Below, piece after piece: positions 16,387-25,981 of a stretch of DNA of 64,000 nt. The notes below the pieces were generated by a model. That model was not told the origin of the DNA. It saw nothing but the letters and a program-made list of their open reading frames with translations, and made no database searches. Source of the stretch: Crocinitomicaceae bacterium (GTDB lineage Bacteria; Bacteroidota; Bacteroidia; Flavobacteriales_D; Crocinitomicaceae). Location of the stretch: the NCBI GenBank assembly GCA_024643545.1, contig JAHEMR010000004.1, positions 248,001-312,000 on the forward strand. The letters run 5' to 3'. Position 1 is the stretch's first letter. Every line of letters starts with the position of its first letter. The position numbers were made by a program, and so were the translations under genes.

Positions 16387-19172
16387 AAAACATCCTTTTT
16401 TGCTTTTTTTTACTTGGTATATCCATTTCATGGGGACAAAAAAAAATCATCGATAATTCTTCCTATCTCGAATGGAAACGGTTGGAAAAACAACAATTCA
16501 GTAAAAACGATCGATGGATTACCTATGAAGTCAATCCGCTGATTGGAGATGGATACTTACATTGGTATGAAACATTAACAGGGAAACATGACTCACTCCT
16601 TCGCGGGAAAGATGCACAACTTGATCCAAACGGTCAATTCATTGCTTGGAAAGTGACACCTGGATTTGACACACTGCGCAAGTGCGAATTAAACAAAGTG
16701 GACAAAAAGAAATGGCCAAAAGACAGCCTATATATTTATTTGACGGCGAATGACTCCCTCATCAAAATACCAAAACTAAAGTCATTCAAAGTATCGGAAG
16801 ATGCTTCCGTACTTGCTTATTTATCGGAAGTGAGTCCAAAATCAGCACCAGAAATCAAAAAGAACTGGTTGCAAAAACACGCTTTCGTAAAGGAGAAAAA
16901 ACCGGTTGACAAACCCAAAAGCGATGGACACCAACTCACTTTATGGACAACTACAAATTCCTGGAATCAAGTGAATGTTACTAAATATTCCCTGCCGAAA
17001 AATGGAAAATACGTTGCGATTGTTACCCAACAAAAACTAAAGAACGATTCTTCACAAGTGCGCGTTTATGAGGTATCGACCAAACAATTAATCAAGGAAT
17101 TCGATCGAAACACCAGCTGTGAAACACCTGTATGGAATGAAGACGGAACCCGTTTGGCTTTTTTCTCCAGCTTAGACACCAATAAAGTAAAGCAATTTGA
17201 GTTGATCGTATATGACCTAGCATTAAACAAAACATGGGTTCTCGGGGATACGCTCACACCAGATTTCGATACTTTAAAAGGAATTTCTGAAAATCGAACA
17301 CCAATTTTTACGCGCGACAATCGCTTTTTATTCTTTGGGATCTGTGATCGTGTAAAACCGGAAGTAAAAGACACGCTTCTAGAATCAGAAAAAGTACACG
17401 TAGACATCTGGCATTATAAAGATTTAGAAATTCAAGCACAGCAATTGGTACAACTCAATCAAGAGAAAAAACGCAATGATTTGTGTGTTTTTCATTTTGC
17501 CAATGAGAACATTATTCCACTCAGTAACGACACTTTAAACGTTCGAATATCTGATCAGCAAATTGGAGATTATGTGCAAGGAACGAGTAATGAGTCCTAT
17601 GCCATTCAACAACAATGGAAGTCTCCCGGATTTGAGGATGTTTATCGAGTTTCATTGCTGGATGGTTCCATACAACTATTAGCCAAAGGACTTTCTTTTC
17701 CGGGGAACCTTTCTCCTAAAGGAAAATTCTTTACTTATTTTCTTTCAGAAAAAAGTCAGTATATGTTGTTAGACATCGATGCTCAAACAAGCAAGGTAAT
17801 CAACCCAAACAGAAAAAATATTACTTGGAATGAAGACCTCAATGGTCAACCGATGGAAGCAGGTCCTGAAGGATGGATTGGTTTCGACCGTACAGAAGAT
17901 CACGTCTATTTTAAATCCCGATTTGACCTTTGGGATTATCAAATCAGTAAACAAACATTAACGTCCTTGTCAAATGATTGGGCTACAAAAAATAACGTTC
18001 GTTTAGACTTAGTAAAGTGGGAAACAGACAGTGTCTACATAGATCTGAATGATTGCTATGCAACAAGTTTTGAACTTTCGACTAAAAACGAAGGAGTCTA
18101 TCTATTTGATCAAAGTAAAGAAAATGGACTCCGACAATTAATTCAAATCCCTGCAAGAATTTCATTGATAGAACGTTCTCCAAATAAAAGCCATTATTTT
18201 TTCAGATGGATGACCGTTTCACATTACCCAGAATTAGAACTTTGGAACGACCAATACCAACCACAAGCAGAGATATCCGTAACCAATCCGCAACAAAAGG
18301 AATATAATTGGGCAACAAGTGAAATCGTGAAATGGCGTGCATATGATGGTCAAAATCTAGAAGGAATTCTCTATAAACCTGCAGATTATGATGCAACAAA
18401 GAAATACCCACTTTTACTGTATTACTATGAATTAAATTCAGACAATTTGAATAACTATCAAAGTCCACGTCCGTCAGCAAGTATAATTAATCCAACTGAA
18501 TACGCATCAGCGGGTTACCTCGTATTCATTCCAGATATTCGTTATGAAATTGGACATCCTGCCAAATCGGCATATAACTGCATTATGAGCGCAACCGATC
18601 ACTTGATCAAAAATTTCCCGATTGATTCGTTGCACATGGGCTTGCAAGGACAAAGTTGGGGTGGTTATCAAACTGCACAACTCGTTACCATGACCAAAAG
18701 ATATGCTGCCGCAATGGCTGGGGCTCCTGTTGGAAATATGATTTCTGCATATGGAGGGATTCGTTGGGGCTCTGGTTTAAACCGACAATTTCAGTATGAA
18801 TCGACACAAAGTCGCATCGGTAAAACCATTTGGGAAGCACCAGAATTGTACATCGAAAACTCTCCGTTATTTCATTTAACCAACGTCACAACACCATTAT
18901 TGATTATGTCCAATGACCGTGATGGAGCCGTACCATGGTATCAAGGACTCGAATTATATAATGGGATGAGACGCCTTGGAAAACCTTGTTGGTTGTTAAA
19001 TTACAACGATGACGACCATAATTTAACGAAGACACCCTACAAATTCGACTTGAGCATCCGTATGCGACAGTTCTTTGATCATTACCTGCTCCAAAAACCA
19101 GCGCCAATATGGCTAAAAGAAGGAATTCCCGCAGTTGACAAAGGCCAGAAATTAGGATATGAAATTGAGTGA
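16383..19172 (+). CDS. secreted prolyl-oligopeptidase family S9 peptidase
   Basis: This 929-residue protein has a signal peptide at residues 1-18, a long beta-propeller-like N-terminal part, and a C-terminal alpha/beta-hydrolase domain. The catalytic triad is seen as Ser757 in GLQGQSWGGYQTA, Asp in MSNDRDGAVPW at about 844 and His at about 879 in DDDHNLTK. It is probably a dipeptidyl or acylaminoacyl peptidase acting in the periplasm or at the cell surface on peptides. It overlaps the EamA transporter gene by four bases, which hints at peptide or amino-acid handling by the pair (inference). Confidence 0.88.
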   Translation: MKNILFCFFLLGISISWGQKKIIDNSSYLEWKRLEKQQFSKNDRWITYEVNPLIGDGYLHWYETLTGKHDSLLRGKDAQLDPNGQFIAWKVTPGFDTLRKCELNKVDKKKWPKDSLYIYLTANDSLIKIPKLKSFKVSEDASVLAYLSEVSPKSAPEIKKNWLQKHAFVKEKKPVDKPKSDGHQLTLWTTTNSWNQVNVTKYSLPKNGKYVAIVTQQKLKNDSSQVRVYEVSTKQLIKEFDRNTSCETPVWNEDGTRLAFFSSLDTNKVKQFELIVYDLALNKTWVLGDTLTPDFDTLKGISENRTPIFTRDNRFLFFGICDRVKPEVKDTLLESEKVHVDIWHYKDLEIQAQQLVQLNQEKKRNDLCVFHFANENIIPLSNDTLNVRISDQQIGDYVQGTSNESYAIQQQWKSPGFEDVYRVSLLDGSIQLLAKGLSFPGNLSPKGKFFTYFLSEKSQYMLLDIDAQTSKVINPNRKNITWNEDLNGQPMEAGPEGWIGFDRTEDHVYFKSRFDLWDYQISKQTLTSLSNDWATKNNVRLDLVKWETDSVYIDLNDCYATSFELSTKNEGVYLFDQSKENGLRQLIQIPARISLIERSPNKSHYFFRWMTVSHYPELELWNDQYQPQAEISVTNPQQKEYNWATSEIVKWRAYDGQNLEGILYKPADYDATKKYPLLLYYYELNSDNLNNYQSPRPSASIINPTEYASAGYLVFIPDIRYEIGHPAKSAYNCIMSATDHLIKNFPIDSLHMGLQGQSWGGYQTAQLVTMTKRYAAAMAGAPVGNMISAYGGIRWGSGLNRQFQYESTQSRIGKTIWEAPELYIENSPLFHLTNVTTPLLIMSNDRDGAVPWYQGLELYNGMRRLGKPCWLLNYNDDDHNLTKTPYKFDLSIRMRQFFDHYLLQKPAPIWLKEGIPAVDKGQKLGYEIE

Positions 19173-19176
19173 TCTT

Positions 19177-19206
19177 AACCAATTTAAAACAAAATTGGTT
19201 CTTATT
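19177..19206. terminator. hairpin between convergent genes
   Basis: AACCAATTT (19177-19185) pairs with AAATTGGTT (19192-19200) and is followed by CTTATT, a weak T-tract. A second hairpin (GAAGTTT with AAACTTC, 19222-19244) follows. They separate the S9 peptidase from the convergent rhomboid gene. Confidence 0.5.
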
Positions 19207-19270
19207 AAATGTCGTGTAATCGAAGTTTTCACACAATAAACTTCATTGAAGATCAAAAGATGTTGGAATG

Positions 19271-20047
19271 CTATTCATTCATTGCTGATGGCGGGGACTT
19301 TTTATAGTCATAGGTCACAGTAATTTCACTCGATACACTGCGCATTTCCTCTTGTTTAAGCCGTGCTTCTTCCTCCAAAATACGTATCCTTTCATTGTAC
19401 ATTCCTTCCAAATCAGGAGGCTCAATTCCCAATTCTTTTTCAATTTCAAATTGATACTTTGGACGCTGAGGACCACGAGAACGATATACATAAGCCAAGA
19501 TAATTCCAACAATCATCCCGCTTAAATGTCCTTCCCAAGAAATCCGCTCTTTTGTAGGGAAAATACCCCAAATCATCGAACCATATAGAAAAACGATAAA
19601 CAAAGACAAAGCTTGTAAGGGTAAATATTTTCGTAAAACACCAGAAGTAAATAAAAATGCCGCCAAACTATAAATGACTCCGCTCATTCCGATGTGATGT
19701 GCTCCGTTGTGCGCACCAAATATCCATAGTAAACAACCCGTTAAGAACCAACCAAACAAGAAAACTTTCAGTGCAATTTCCTTGTAAGAGTAAAACAACA
19801 AGGTGATTAATAAAAATGCTGGAACGGAGTTGTTTAAGATGTGCTTCGCATCCGAGTGTGCATGAATCCAAGGCATAAAAAAAATCCCCTTCAATCCAGA
19901 AAGTTCCGAAGGAACCACACCCAACTGATGAAAATCGTAAATAAAAAGAAAATCCGCCCAATAGAAAAGCCACATGATGACTAAAACCACCAAGGCTGGA
20001 GGAATAGCATTTCTCAAATGAGATTCAAAAGGTGCTTGACTTTGCAT
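19271..20047 (-). CDS. rhomboid-family intramembrane serine protease
   Basis: This 258-residue protein has six to seven membrane helices. The catalytic Ser122 lies in HHIGMSGVIYS and the catalytic His174 in WEGHLSGMIVG, the classic GxSG and HxxG positions. The HAHSDAKHILNNSVP segment is the conserved loop and helix 2 motif. The C-terminal 60 residues are a charged, coiled-coil-like tail (RIRILEEEARLKQEEM). The protease cleaves membrane-spanning helices; targets are unknown. Confidence 0.92.
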   Translation of the reverse strand: MQSQAPFESHLRNAIPPALVVLVIMWLFYWADFLFIYDFHQLGVVPSELSGLKGIFFMPWIHAHSDAKHILNNSVPAFLLITLLFYSYKEIALKVFLFGWFLTGCLLWIFGAHNGAHHIGMSGVIYSLAAFLFTSGVLRKYLPLQALSLFIVFLYGSMIWGIFPTKERISWEGHLSGMIVGIILAYVYRSRGPQRPKYQFEIEKELGIEPPDLEGMYNERIRILEEEARLKQEEMRSVSSEITVTYDYKKSPPSAMNE

Positions 20048-20133
20048 GATCCGATAATGTCAAAAGATATGCCTAGGATAAAAAACTGACAGACTGTCCT
20101 AAAAAAAATCGACTCCTGTTTTCGAACTTGGCG

Positions 20134-20141
20134 TATCTTTG
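20134..20141 (+). promoter_or_regulatory. promoter -7 element (TATCTTTG) directly before the DUF2480 gene
   Basis: TATCTTTG matches TAnnTTTG and ends four bases before the ATG at 20146, which predicts a leaderless transcript. Confidence 0.5.
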
Positions 20142-20145
20142 TGAC

Positions 20146-20655
20146 ATGGACGAAATCAAAAATAAGGTAAAAGACAGCGGTCTCATTCAATTGGACTTGG
20201 CGGACTTTAAACCGCGCGTTTCTGTCGTTGGCATTGACTTAACTCCACAACTTTGGCAAGGTCTTGTGCTAAAGGAAAAGGATTTTCGTGCTTGGATCAA
20301 AGAAAACGATTGGAATGTCTATGAAAATAAGGCTGTTTTCATATTTTGTTCCGCGGATGCAATTGTACCCACATGGGCGTATATGCTAGTGGCATCAGCA
20401 TTACACTCAGTTGCCTTCAAAGTTGTTGTTGGAAATCAATTCGATTTGGAGAAAATCCTCATCTCCGATGCGATTAATGCGATTGATTTGACCAAATTCC
20501 AGGATGGAAAAGTGATTGTGAAAGGGTGTAGCGATATTCCTGCGCCGGAATTCGCAATGGTCACCTTATTGGCTCACTTGCAAAATACTGTTCAGTCCAT
20601 TATGTATGGAGAACCTTGTTCAACTGTTCCCATTTATAAACGAAAAAACGCATGA
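20146..20655 (+). CDS. DUF2480 family protein
   Basis: This is a soluble 169-residue protein of the Bacteroidota-specific DUF2480 family, recognised by the SRVSVVGIDL-like start (PRVSVVGIDLTPQLWQGLVL) and the PTWAYMLVASAL and KGCSDIPAPEFAMV segments. Function is unknown. I chose the ATG at 20146 because it follows the -7 element by four bases; an upstream in-frame start would lie inside the promoter. It overlaps menA by four bases. Confidence 0.85.
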   Translation: MDEIKNKVKDSGLIQLDLADFKPRVSVVGIDLTPQLWQGLVLKEKDFRAWIKENDWNVYENKAVFIFCSADAIVPTWAYMLVASALHSVAFKVVVGNQFDLEKILISDAINAIDLTKFQDGKVIVKGCSDIPAPEFAMVTLLAHLQNTVQSIMYGEPCSTVPIYKRKNA

Positions 20656-21560
20656 AAATAAAAGCCTGGTTAAATGCTGCACGGTTGAGAACGTTGCCCC
20701 TTTCTGTTTCGGGAATCATTGTTGGATCAGGATTGGCCGCAGTTTTGGATAAATGGGACGGACGCATTTTTGCACTCGCCATGTTAACCACCATCGGATT
20801 TCAAGTCATTTCCAATTTCGCGAACGATTTAGGAGATAGTCAAAAAGGAACCGACAATGAACACCGCGTTGGACCGAAACGAACCATTCAAGCTGGATTA
20901 TTGACACAAGTCGAAATGAAACGAGGCATTTTTCTTGCGGGATTAATCTCTGCCTTTTCAGCAATTCTGCTCATTTTCATTAGCTCGAAAAACCTCACTT
21001 CACAATCCTTGTTTTTTTACTTGATCTTGGCGGGACTGTGTATTCTGGCAGCCATTACCTACACAGTAGGAAAAAATGCTTACGGTTACCGTGGACTTGG
21101 TGACGTAATGGTTTTTATTTTTTTTGGCTTGGTAAGCGTTTTGGGCGTTTTTCAATTGTATGGATTAAGCTTTGAGTGGTTGGCATTGTTTCCAGCCATC
21201 ACCATAGGACTTTGGAGTACAGCGGTGTTAAATTTGAATAACCTGCGAGACATCGAAAACGATCGTAAATCGAAAAAAAATACACTCGTTGTTCAATTGG
21301 GTTTCAAAAAAGGAAAGTTCTACCATGCGTTTTTAATCATTACAGGCGCACTTACTTGGTGGACAACCGTCTTTTCACTTGCAGGAATATCCTATAACCC
21401 CTTTTTGTTACTTTCATTGATTCCTAGTGTTTTCTTGTTTATTCACCTGAAAAAAGTGTTTTTAACAAGCGTTCCAGCTAATCTTGATTCAGAACTGAAG
21501 AAGGTCGCATTATTGACTTTTTTCTCTTCCGTGATATTCGCTGTCATATTGAATTATTAA
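20652..21560 (+). CDS. menA: 1,4-dihydroxy-2-naphthoate polyprenyltransferase
   Basis: MenA attaches the prenyl tail to dihydroxynaphthoate in menaquinone synthesis, in the inner membrane. The 302-residue protein has eight to nine membrane helices, the first Asp-rich motif in NFANDLGDSQKGTD, and the second in NNLRDIENDRKSKKNT. HRVGPKRTIQAG is the MenA-specific segment. Coupling to the DUF2480 gene is by a four-base overlap. Confidence 0.93.
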   Translation: MKIKAWLNAARLRTLPLSVSGIIVGSGLAAVLDKWDGRIFALAMLTTIGFQVISNFANDLGDSQKGTDNEHRVGPKRTIQAGLLTQVEMKRGIFLAGLISAFSAILLIFISSKNLTSQSLFFYLILAGLCILAAITYTVGKNAYGYRGLGDVMVFIFFGLVSVLGVFQLYGLSFEWLALFPAITIGLWSTAVLNLNNLRDIENDRKSKKNTLVVQLGFKKGKFYHAFLIITGALTWWTTVFSLAGISYNPFLLLSLIPSVFLFIHLKKVFLTSVPANLDSELKKVALLTFFSSVIFAVILNY

Positions 21561-21607
21561 ATTTATTTCTTGGAGATATTTGTCCTGTTTTGGTAGATTA
21601 ATTTCCT

Positions 21608-21615
21608 TAAATTTG
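21608..21615 (+). promoter_or_regulatory. promoter -7 element (TAAATTTG) of etfB
   Basis: TAAATTTG matches TAnnTTTG, 23 bases before the ATG at 21639. TTTTG lies 15 bases upstream, shorter than the usual spacer. Confidence 0.4.
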
Positions 21616-21638
21616 CATCACTTTTTAAAAGATAGAAC

Positions 21639-22379
21639 ATGAATATTTTGGTTTGCATCAGTAAAGCTCCAGATACCACTTCTAAAATTGCGTTTACAAA
21701 TAACAATACGCAGTTTGATGAAAATGGAGTTCAATATATTGTTAATCCGTATGACGAATGGTATGCACTTGTGCGTGCATTAGAGTTGAAAGAGTCCATT
21801 GGCGGAAATGTCACCATCGTTACTGTTGGAACAACTGCCGATGAAGCAATTATCCGTAAAGCATTAGCGATTGGAGCAGATGAGGCTGTGCGTATTGACG
21901 CAGATCCAAAAGACGCCTATTTTGTAGCAATGCAAATTGCTTCATTTGCAAAAGCGAAAGGATTTGACCTAGTAATGACCGGAAAAGAAACGATTAATTA
22001 CAATGGATCTCAAGTAGGTGGAATGATAGCGGAAGCAATGGATCTTCCCTTTATTTCGTTGGCAACAAAATTAGATGCTTCAGGTACAAAATTAACATTA
22101 GAGCGCGAAATCGTTGGTGGTGTTCAAGTTGTTGAAGTGGAAACACCAGCTGTTGTTTCATGTGCAAAAGGAATGGCGGAGCAACGTATTCCAAATATGA
22201 GAGGGATTATGGCCGCTCGCACAAAACCATTAACGATTATTCCGGCGGAGGAAGTAGCTGATTTAAGTAGCTACGTTTCTTACAATATGCCGAATGCAAA
22301 ATCTTCAGTTAAAATGATTGATCCTTCCAATATGGATGAGCTTGTTGCTCTTCTACACAACGAAGCTAAAGTAATTTAA
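21639..22379 (+). CDS. etfB: electron transfer flavoprotein beta subunit
   Basis: EtfB pairs with EtfA to carry electrons from acyl-CoA dehydrogenases to the quinone pool. The 246-residue protein has KAPDTTSKIAF, VNPYDEWYALVRALELKE and the AMP-binding area around TGKETINYNGSQVGGMIAE. Its C-terminal recognition-loop region carries the VVSCAKGMAEQRIPNMRGIM segment. etfA follows after ten bases. Confidence 0.95.
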   Translation: MNILVCISKAPDTTSKIAFTNNNTQFDENGVQYIVNPYDEWYALVRALELKESIGGNVTIVTVGTTADEAIIRKALAIGADEAVRIDADPKDAYFVAMQIASFAKAKGFDLVMTGKETINYNGSQVGGMIAEAMDLPFISLATKLDASGTKLTLEREIVGGVQVVEVETPAVVSCAKGMAEQRIPNMRGIMAARTKPLTIIPAEEVADLSSYVSYNMPNAKSSVKMIDPSNMDELVALLHNEAKVI

Positions 22380-22389
22380 GAAAAGACTC

Positions 22390-23331
22390 ATGGTACTCGT
22401 ATATATCAACTCAACAACTGGATTATCCAAAGCAGCTTTGGAAACAGTAACTTACGGTAAAAAAATAGGTGGTGATGTGACAGTCGTTACCAACGGATCT
22501 GCATCAAGTGAGCAATTAGCTCAGTTAGGTCAATATGGCGCATCAAAAGTATTGGTTGATCGTTCGGTTGATGGAGAAGATCCACAACAATTGACGCGTT
22601 TAATTGCAGCAGTTGCAGATCAGATCGGAGCATCATCCGTTATTTTCTCGCACGATATCTATGGAAAAGCAGTCGCTCCTAGACTTTCTGTTCGAATGAA
22701 AGCAGGATTAGTCGCTGGCGCAATTGCAATTCCTGAATCAGACGGTTCTATTAAAGTAAATGTGTTTTCTGGAAAGGCCGTTGGATTTGTCAAAGTTGCA
22801 AGTGATAAACAAATTATTTCTCTCTTACCAAACAGCATTCAACCAGAGCAATCTGGAAATTCTTGCAGTGTAGAAGAAATCAGTGGACACGCTGGATCAA
22901 GTGCCATTCGTGTCTTAGAAACGAAAAAACCGGAAGGGAACATTCCATTGCCAGAGGCGGAATTAGTCGTTTCCGCTGGAAGAGGATTGAAAGGACCTGA
23001 AAACTGGGGAATGATCGAGGATTTAGCGCAAGCACTTGGAGCAGCAACAGCATGCTCAAGACCAGTAGCTGATATTGGTTGGAGACCTCATCATGAACAC
23101 GTGGGTCAAACAGGTGTTGCTATTCGTCCAAATTTATACATCGCAGCTGGAATTTCTGGTGCCATTCAACATTTGGCAGGAGTGAATGGTTCCAAGGTAA
23201 TTGTAGTGATTAATACGGACAAGGAAGCACCATTTTTCAAAGCAGCAGATTACGGTGTTATCGGTGATGCTTTCGAGGTGATTCCAAGATTGACTGAAGC
23301 CGTTAAACGATTCAAAGCTACTCAACATTAA
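22390..23331 (+). CDS. etfA: electron transfer flavoprotein alpha subunit
   Basis: This subunit binds FAD. The C-terminal FAD domain is clear: VVSAGRGLKGPENWGMIEDL, SRPVADIGWRPHHEHVGQTG, and AAGISGAIQHLAGVNGSKVI. Length (313 residues) is normal. It is co-transcribed with etfB. No acyl-CoA dehydrogenase is adjacent. Confidence 0.95.
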   Translation: MVLVYINSTTGLSKAALETVTYGKKIGGDVTVVTNGSASSEQLAQLGQYGASKVLVDRSVDGEDPQQLTRLIAAVADQIGASSVIFSHDIYGKAVAPRLSVRMKAGLVAGAIAIPESDGSIKVNVFSGKAVGFVKVASDKQIISLLPNSIQPEQSGNSCSVEEISGHAGSSAIRVLETKKPEGNIPLPEAELVVSAGRGLKGPENWGMIEDLAQALGAATACSRPVADIGWRPHHEHVGQTGVAIRPNLYIAAGISGAIQHLAGVNGSKVIVVINTDKEAPFFKAADYGVIGDAFEVIPRLTEAVKRFKATQH

Positions 23332-23358
23332 TACGTATCTTCGTTAGAAATAAATCGT

Positions 23359-23949
23359 ATGCAAAAGGTTAAGTTGGAAATTACTGGAATCGCTTATAGT
23401 CAAACTCAGTCTGGTTCTTACGTTCTTACCCTTCTTGAGGTGGCAGGTAAACGAAAACTACCAATTGTCATTGGTGGATTCGAAGCACAAGCCATCGCTG
23501 TAGAATTGGAAAAAATGGTTCCCTCAAGGCCATTAACTCATGATTTATTCAAGTCTTTTTGCAAATCTTTTGGGGTAGAAGTAAAAGAAATTCTCATTTA
23601 CAAGTTCCATGAAGGCGTATTTTATTCCAAATTAATTTGCGAAAAAGATGGACAGCAAACTGAAATCGACAGCCGTACTTCTGACGCAATTGCAATTGGT
23701 GTGCGATTTAATGCCCCAATTTTTACCTTAGGTAAAATTTTAGATGAAGTTGGTGGAGCGGAAAATACGACCGATGATTCTTTCGATTTTGAGGAAGATG
23801 AGGAAGATGATCACGCTTTTTCAGCTGAGGGAAATGAGTGGAAGGATGTTAATTTGGAGGAACTTTCTAAACAATTGACAGAAGCGATTGAGAACGAAGA
23901 TTATGAACTAGCCTCCAAAATACGTGATGAAATCAAACAGCGCAGTTAA
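23359..23949 (+). CDS. bifunctional nuclease domain protein with C-terminal UVR motif
   Basis: Residues about 10-130 match the BFN/DUF151 family (GSYVLTLLEVAGKRKLPIVIG, ALAVELEKM-like, PLTHDLFKSF, IDSRTSDAIAIGVRF). An acidic linker (DFEEDEEDDHAF) leads to a UvrB/UvrC-type helix pair at about 165-195 (LSKQLTEAIENEDYELASKI). BFN proteins are described as nucleases in plants and are conserved in Bacteroidota with unclear function. The end overlaps the start of the next gene by about 23 bases. Confidence 0.85.
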   Translation: MQKVKLEITGIAYSQTQSGSYVLTLLEVAGKRKLPIVIGGFEAQAIAVELEKMVPSRPLTHDLFKSFCKSFGVEVKEILIYKFHEGVFYSKLICEKDGQQTEIDSRTSDAIAIGVRFNAPIFTLGKILDEVGGAENTTDDSFDFEEDEEDDHAFSAEGNEWKDVNLEELSKQLTEAIENEDYELASKIRDEIKQRS

Positions 23950-25240
23950 TTCCTCATTAGCGACCATTAAATATAAATTAACGGCAATGAGCTTTTTACA
24001 GTTCTTTGTCTGGGGAGCATGGTTAACAACAATTGGTACGTATTGTACGGTTGGAAAAGGCTGGACATTCGGTCAATTTGGTGCAATTTTCTCCACGCTA
24101 GCTTTATCATCCATTTTAATGCCTTCGATAATTGGTATTATCGCCGATAAATGGATGCGCGCGGAAAGACTCTACGGAATACTCCACCTTTGTTATGGCT
24201 TCATTTTATTAATGATCCCTCAACTAGATTTTCTCAAACAAAACATTCCATTTTTTAGCTCAATGCCAGAATACGATGTGCTTTACTGGCTTATCTTCGC
24301 TGGAATGATTTGCTACATGCCAACCATCTCTTTGTCGAATTCAGTTTCATACCGGATATTAACCATGTTTAATGGAAATGTTGTGAAGGATTTTCCTCCA
24401 ATTCGCGTTTGGGGTACAATTGGATTTATCGCTGCAATGTGGACTACCAACTTGACAGGCAGCAAGGATAATTCCATGCAATTTGTTATTGCCGGAGTAA
24501 CTGCGATCTTATTAGGAATTTATTCATTTACACTTCCTGCGTGCGCACCGGAAGATAAACCTACCGAGCGCAAATCATTCTTTTCCATGCTTGGACTCGA
24601 TGCTTTTCGCTTATTTGCAAGTTATAAGATGGCCCTCTTTTTTGTGTTTTCCATGCTTCTAGGCGCCGCGTTACAATTATCAAATATGTATGGTGATGCA
24701 TTCTTAAGTGGATTTCCGAAAGGATCAGTCGTAGAAAAATACTCAACGATTATTTACTCAATATCACAGTTTTCTGAAACGATCTTCATTCTAACAATTC
24801 CTTTTTTCCTCAAGCGTTTCGGCATGAAAAAGGTGATGTTGTTCGCATTATTCGCTTGGGTGCTACGTTATGGTTTCTTTGCGTTCGGTATGATTCCTAT
24901 GGGTAGCATATTCATCGTGCTTTCTTGCATCGTTTACGGAATGGCTTTTGATTTTTTCCTCATTTCGGGTTCTATGTACATTGAAACTACATCCGAGCCG
25001 AGGTTACGCTCTAGCGCTCAAGGACTTTTCATTATGATGACGAATGGTTTCGGTGCATACTTCGGAACGATCATCAGTAGTTGGGTCATTGACCGTTATT
25101 TTACGTTTTCAGATGGTAGTACAAATTGGCATTTTACCTGGGTGACCTTTGCCTTGTATTGTTTGGTCGTCGCTATTTTATTTGGCTTTCTATTCAAACA
25201 TGAACATCGCCCAGAGGAAATAGATTCCCTGAACCACTAA
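23927..25240 (+). CDS. nucleoside permease-like MFS transporter (NupG/XapB family)
   Basis: Twelve hydrophobic segments over about 437 residues, with the family N-terminus LTAMSFLQFFVWGAWLTTIG and the middle loop PPIRVWGTIGFIAAMW, point to the nucleoside:H+ symporter family. The ATG at 23927 overlaps the preceding gene. An internal ATG at the MSFLQFF segment is possible. Its stop overlaps the stop of the convergent response regulator gene by four bases. Confidence 0.85.
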   Translation: MKSNSAVNSSLATIKYKLTAMSFLQFFVWGAWLTTIGTYCTVGKGWTFGQFGAIFSTLALSSILMPSIIGIIADKWMRAERLYGILHLCYGFILLMIPQLDFLKQNIPFFSSMPEYDVLYWLIFAGMICYMPTISLSNSVSYRILTMFNGNVVKDFPPIRVWGTIGFIAAMWTTNLTGSKDNSMQFVIAGVTAILLGIYSFTLPACAPEDKPTERKSFFSMLGLDAFRLFASYKMALFFVFSMLLGAALQLSNMYGDAFLSGFPKGSVVEKYSTIIYSISQFSETIFILTIPFFLKRFGMKKVMLFALFAWVLRYGFFAFGMIPMGSIFIVLSCIVYGMAFDFFLISGSMYIETTSEPRLRSSAQGLFIMMTNGFGAYFGTIISSWVIDRYFTFSDGSTNWHFTWVTFALYCLVVAILFGFLFKHEHRPEEIDSLNH

Positions 25241-25920
25241 GAAACAAACTTATACCCTACTCCACGAATCGAGAAAAAATGCCGTGGGTTTTTCGGGTCC
25301 TTTTCAAACACTCTTCTAAAGACTAAAATGTAGTTGTCAATTGTACGCGTGGTAGGAAATTGATCTGTCCCCCAAACTCTATCAAGAATTTCACTTCTCG
25401 AAATTACTTTCCCTTCTTTTTCATGAAATAAAGTCAACAACTCAATTTCTCGTTTGGAAAATTGATGAACTTCTACACCATTCTTTCCTTGCACACTAAA
25501 TGTAGTGAAATCGATTCGGAAATCGCCAACCCTCATATATTCTTGGTTGTCAGCACTTAAAAGTCCATGGGTAAGAATCTGCACTTTCAACAAGAATTCT
25601 TCTAAGTCAAAAGGCTTCGATAAATAATCATTTGCTCCTAACTTTAAGCCGGTGACGCGATCCGCTGTCGTACCCTTTGCTGATAAAAATAATATTGGAG
25701 TAGCTGCATGTTTCCGCACCTCACGACAAATGTCAAAGCCATTAACATTCGGCAACATAACATCCAAAATAATCAAGTCAAAATGGAAAGGTTTAGATAA
25801 TAAATCGAACGCTTTTTGCCCATCAGTAAAACAGTGAACATGGTAACCTTCCATTTCAAGATTCAGCGAAATAAGTTCAATTAAACTTTGTTCATCTTCG
25901 ACCAAACAAACGCGCAACAT
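25237..25920 (-). CDS. OmpR-family response regulator
   Basis: This 227-residue protein has a receiver domain with VEDEQ, the phospho-acceptor Asp53 in LIILDVMLPNVNGF, and the switch Lys in LSKPFDLEEF. Its C-terminal winged-helix DNA-binding domain carries FSKREIELLTLFHEKEGKVI and RTIDNYILVFRRVFEKDP. No histidine kinase gene is next to it, so its partner is elsewhere. It is divergent from the secreted protease gene, with 61 bases between them. Confidence 0.92.
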   Translation of the reverse strand: MLRVCLVEDEQSLIELISLNLEMEGYHVHCFTDGQKAFDLLSKPFHFDLIILDVMLPNVNGFDICREVRKHAATPILFLSAKGTTADRVTGLKLGANDYLSKPFDLEEFLLKVQILTHGLLSADNQEYMRVGDFRIDFTTFSVQGKNGVEVHQFSKREIELLTLFHEKEGKVISRSEILDRVWGTDQFPTTRTIDNYILVFRRVFEKDPKNPRHFFSIRGVGYKFVS

Positions 25921-25923
25921 ACC

Positions 25924-25953
25924 TTTGAAAATTAATAAAAAGTTCTATTTTTG
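25924..25953 (+). promoter_or_regulatory. promoter TTTG-N18-TATTTTTG of the secreted protease
   Basis: TTTG at 25924-25927 and TATTTTTG at 25946-25953 are 18 bases apart, the best match to the Bacteroidota -33/-7 consensus in the window. The ATG is 28 bases downstream. Confidence 0.7.
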
Positions 25954-25981
25954 GGGTGAAATTACAACAAACTATTAAACC

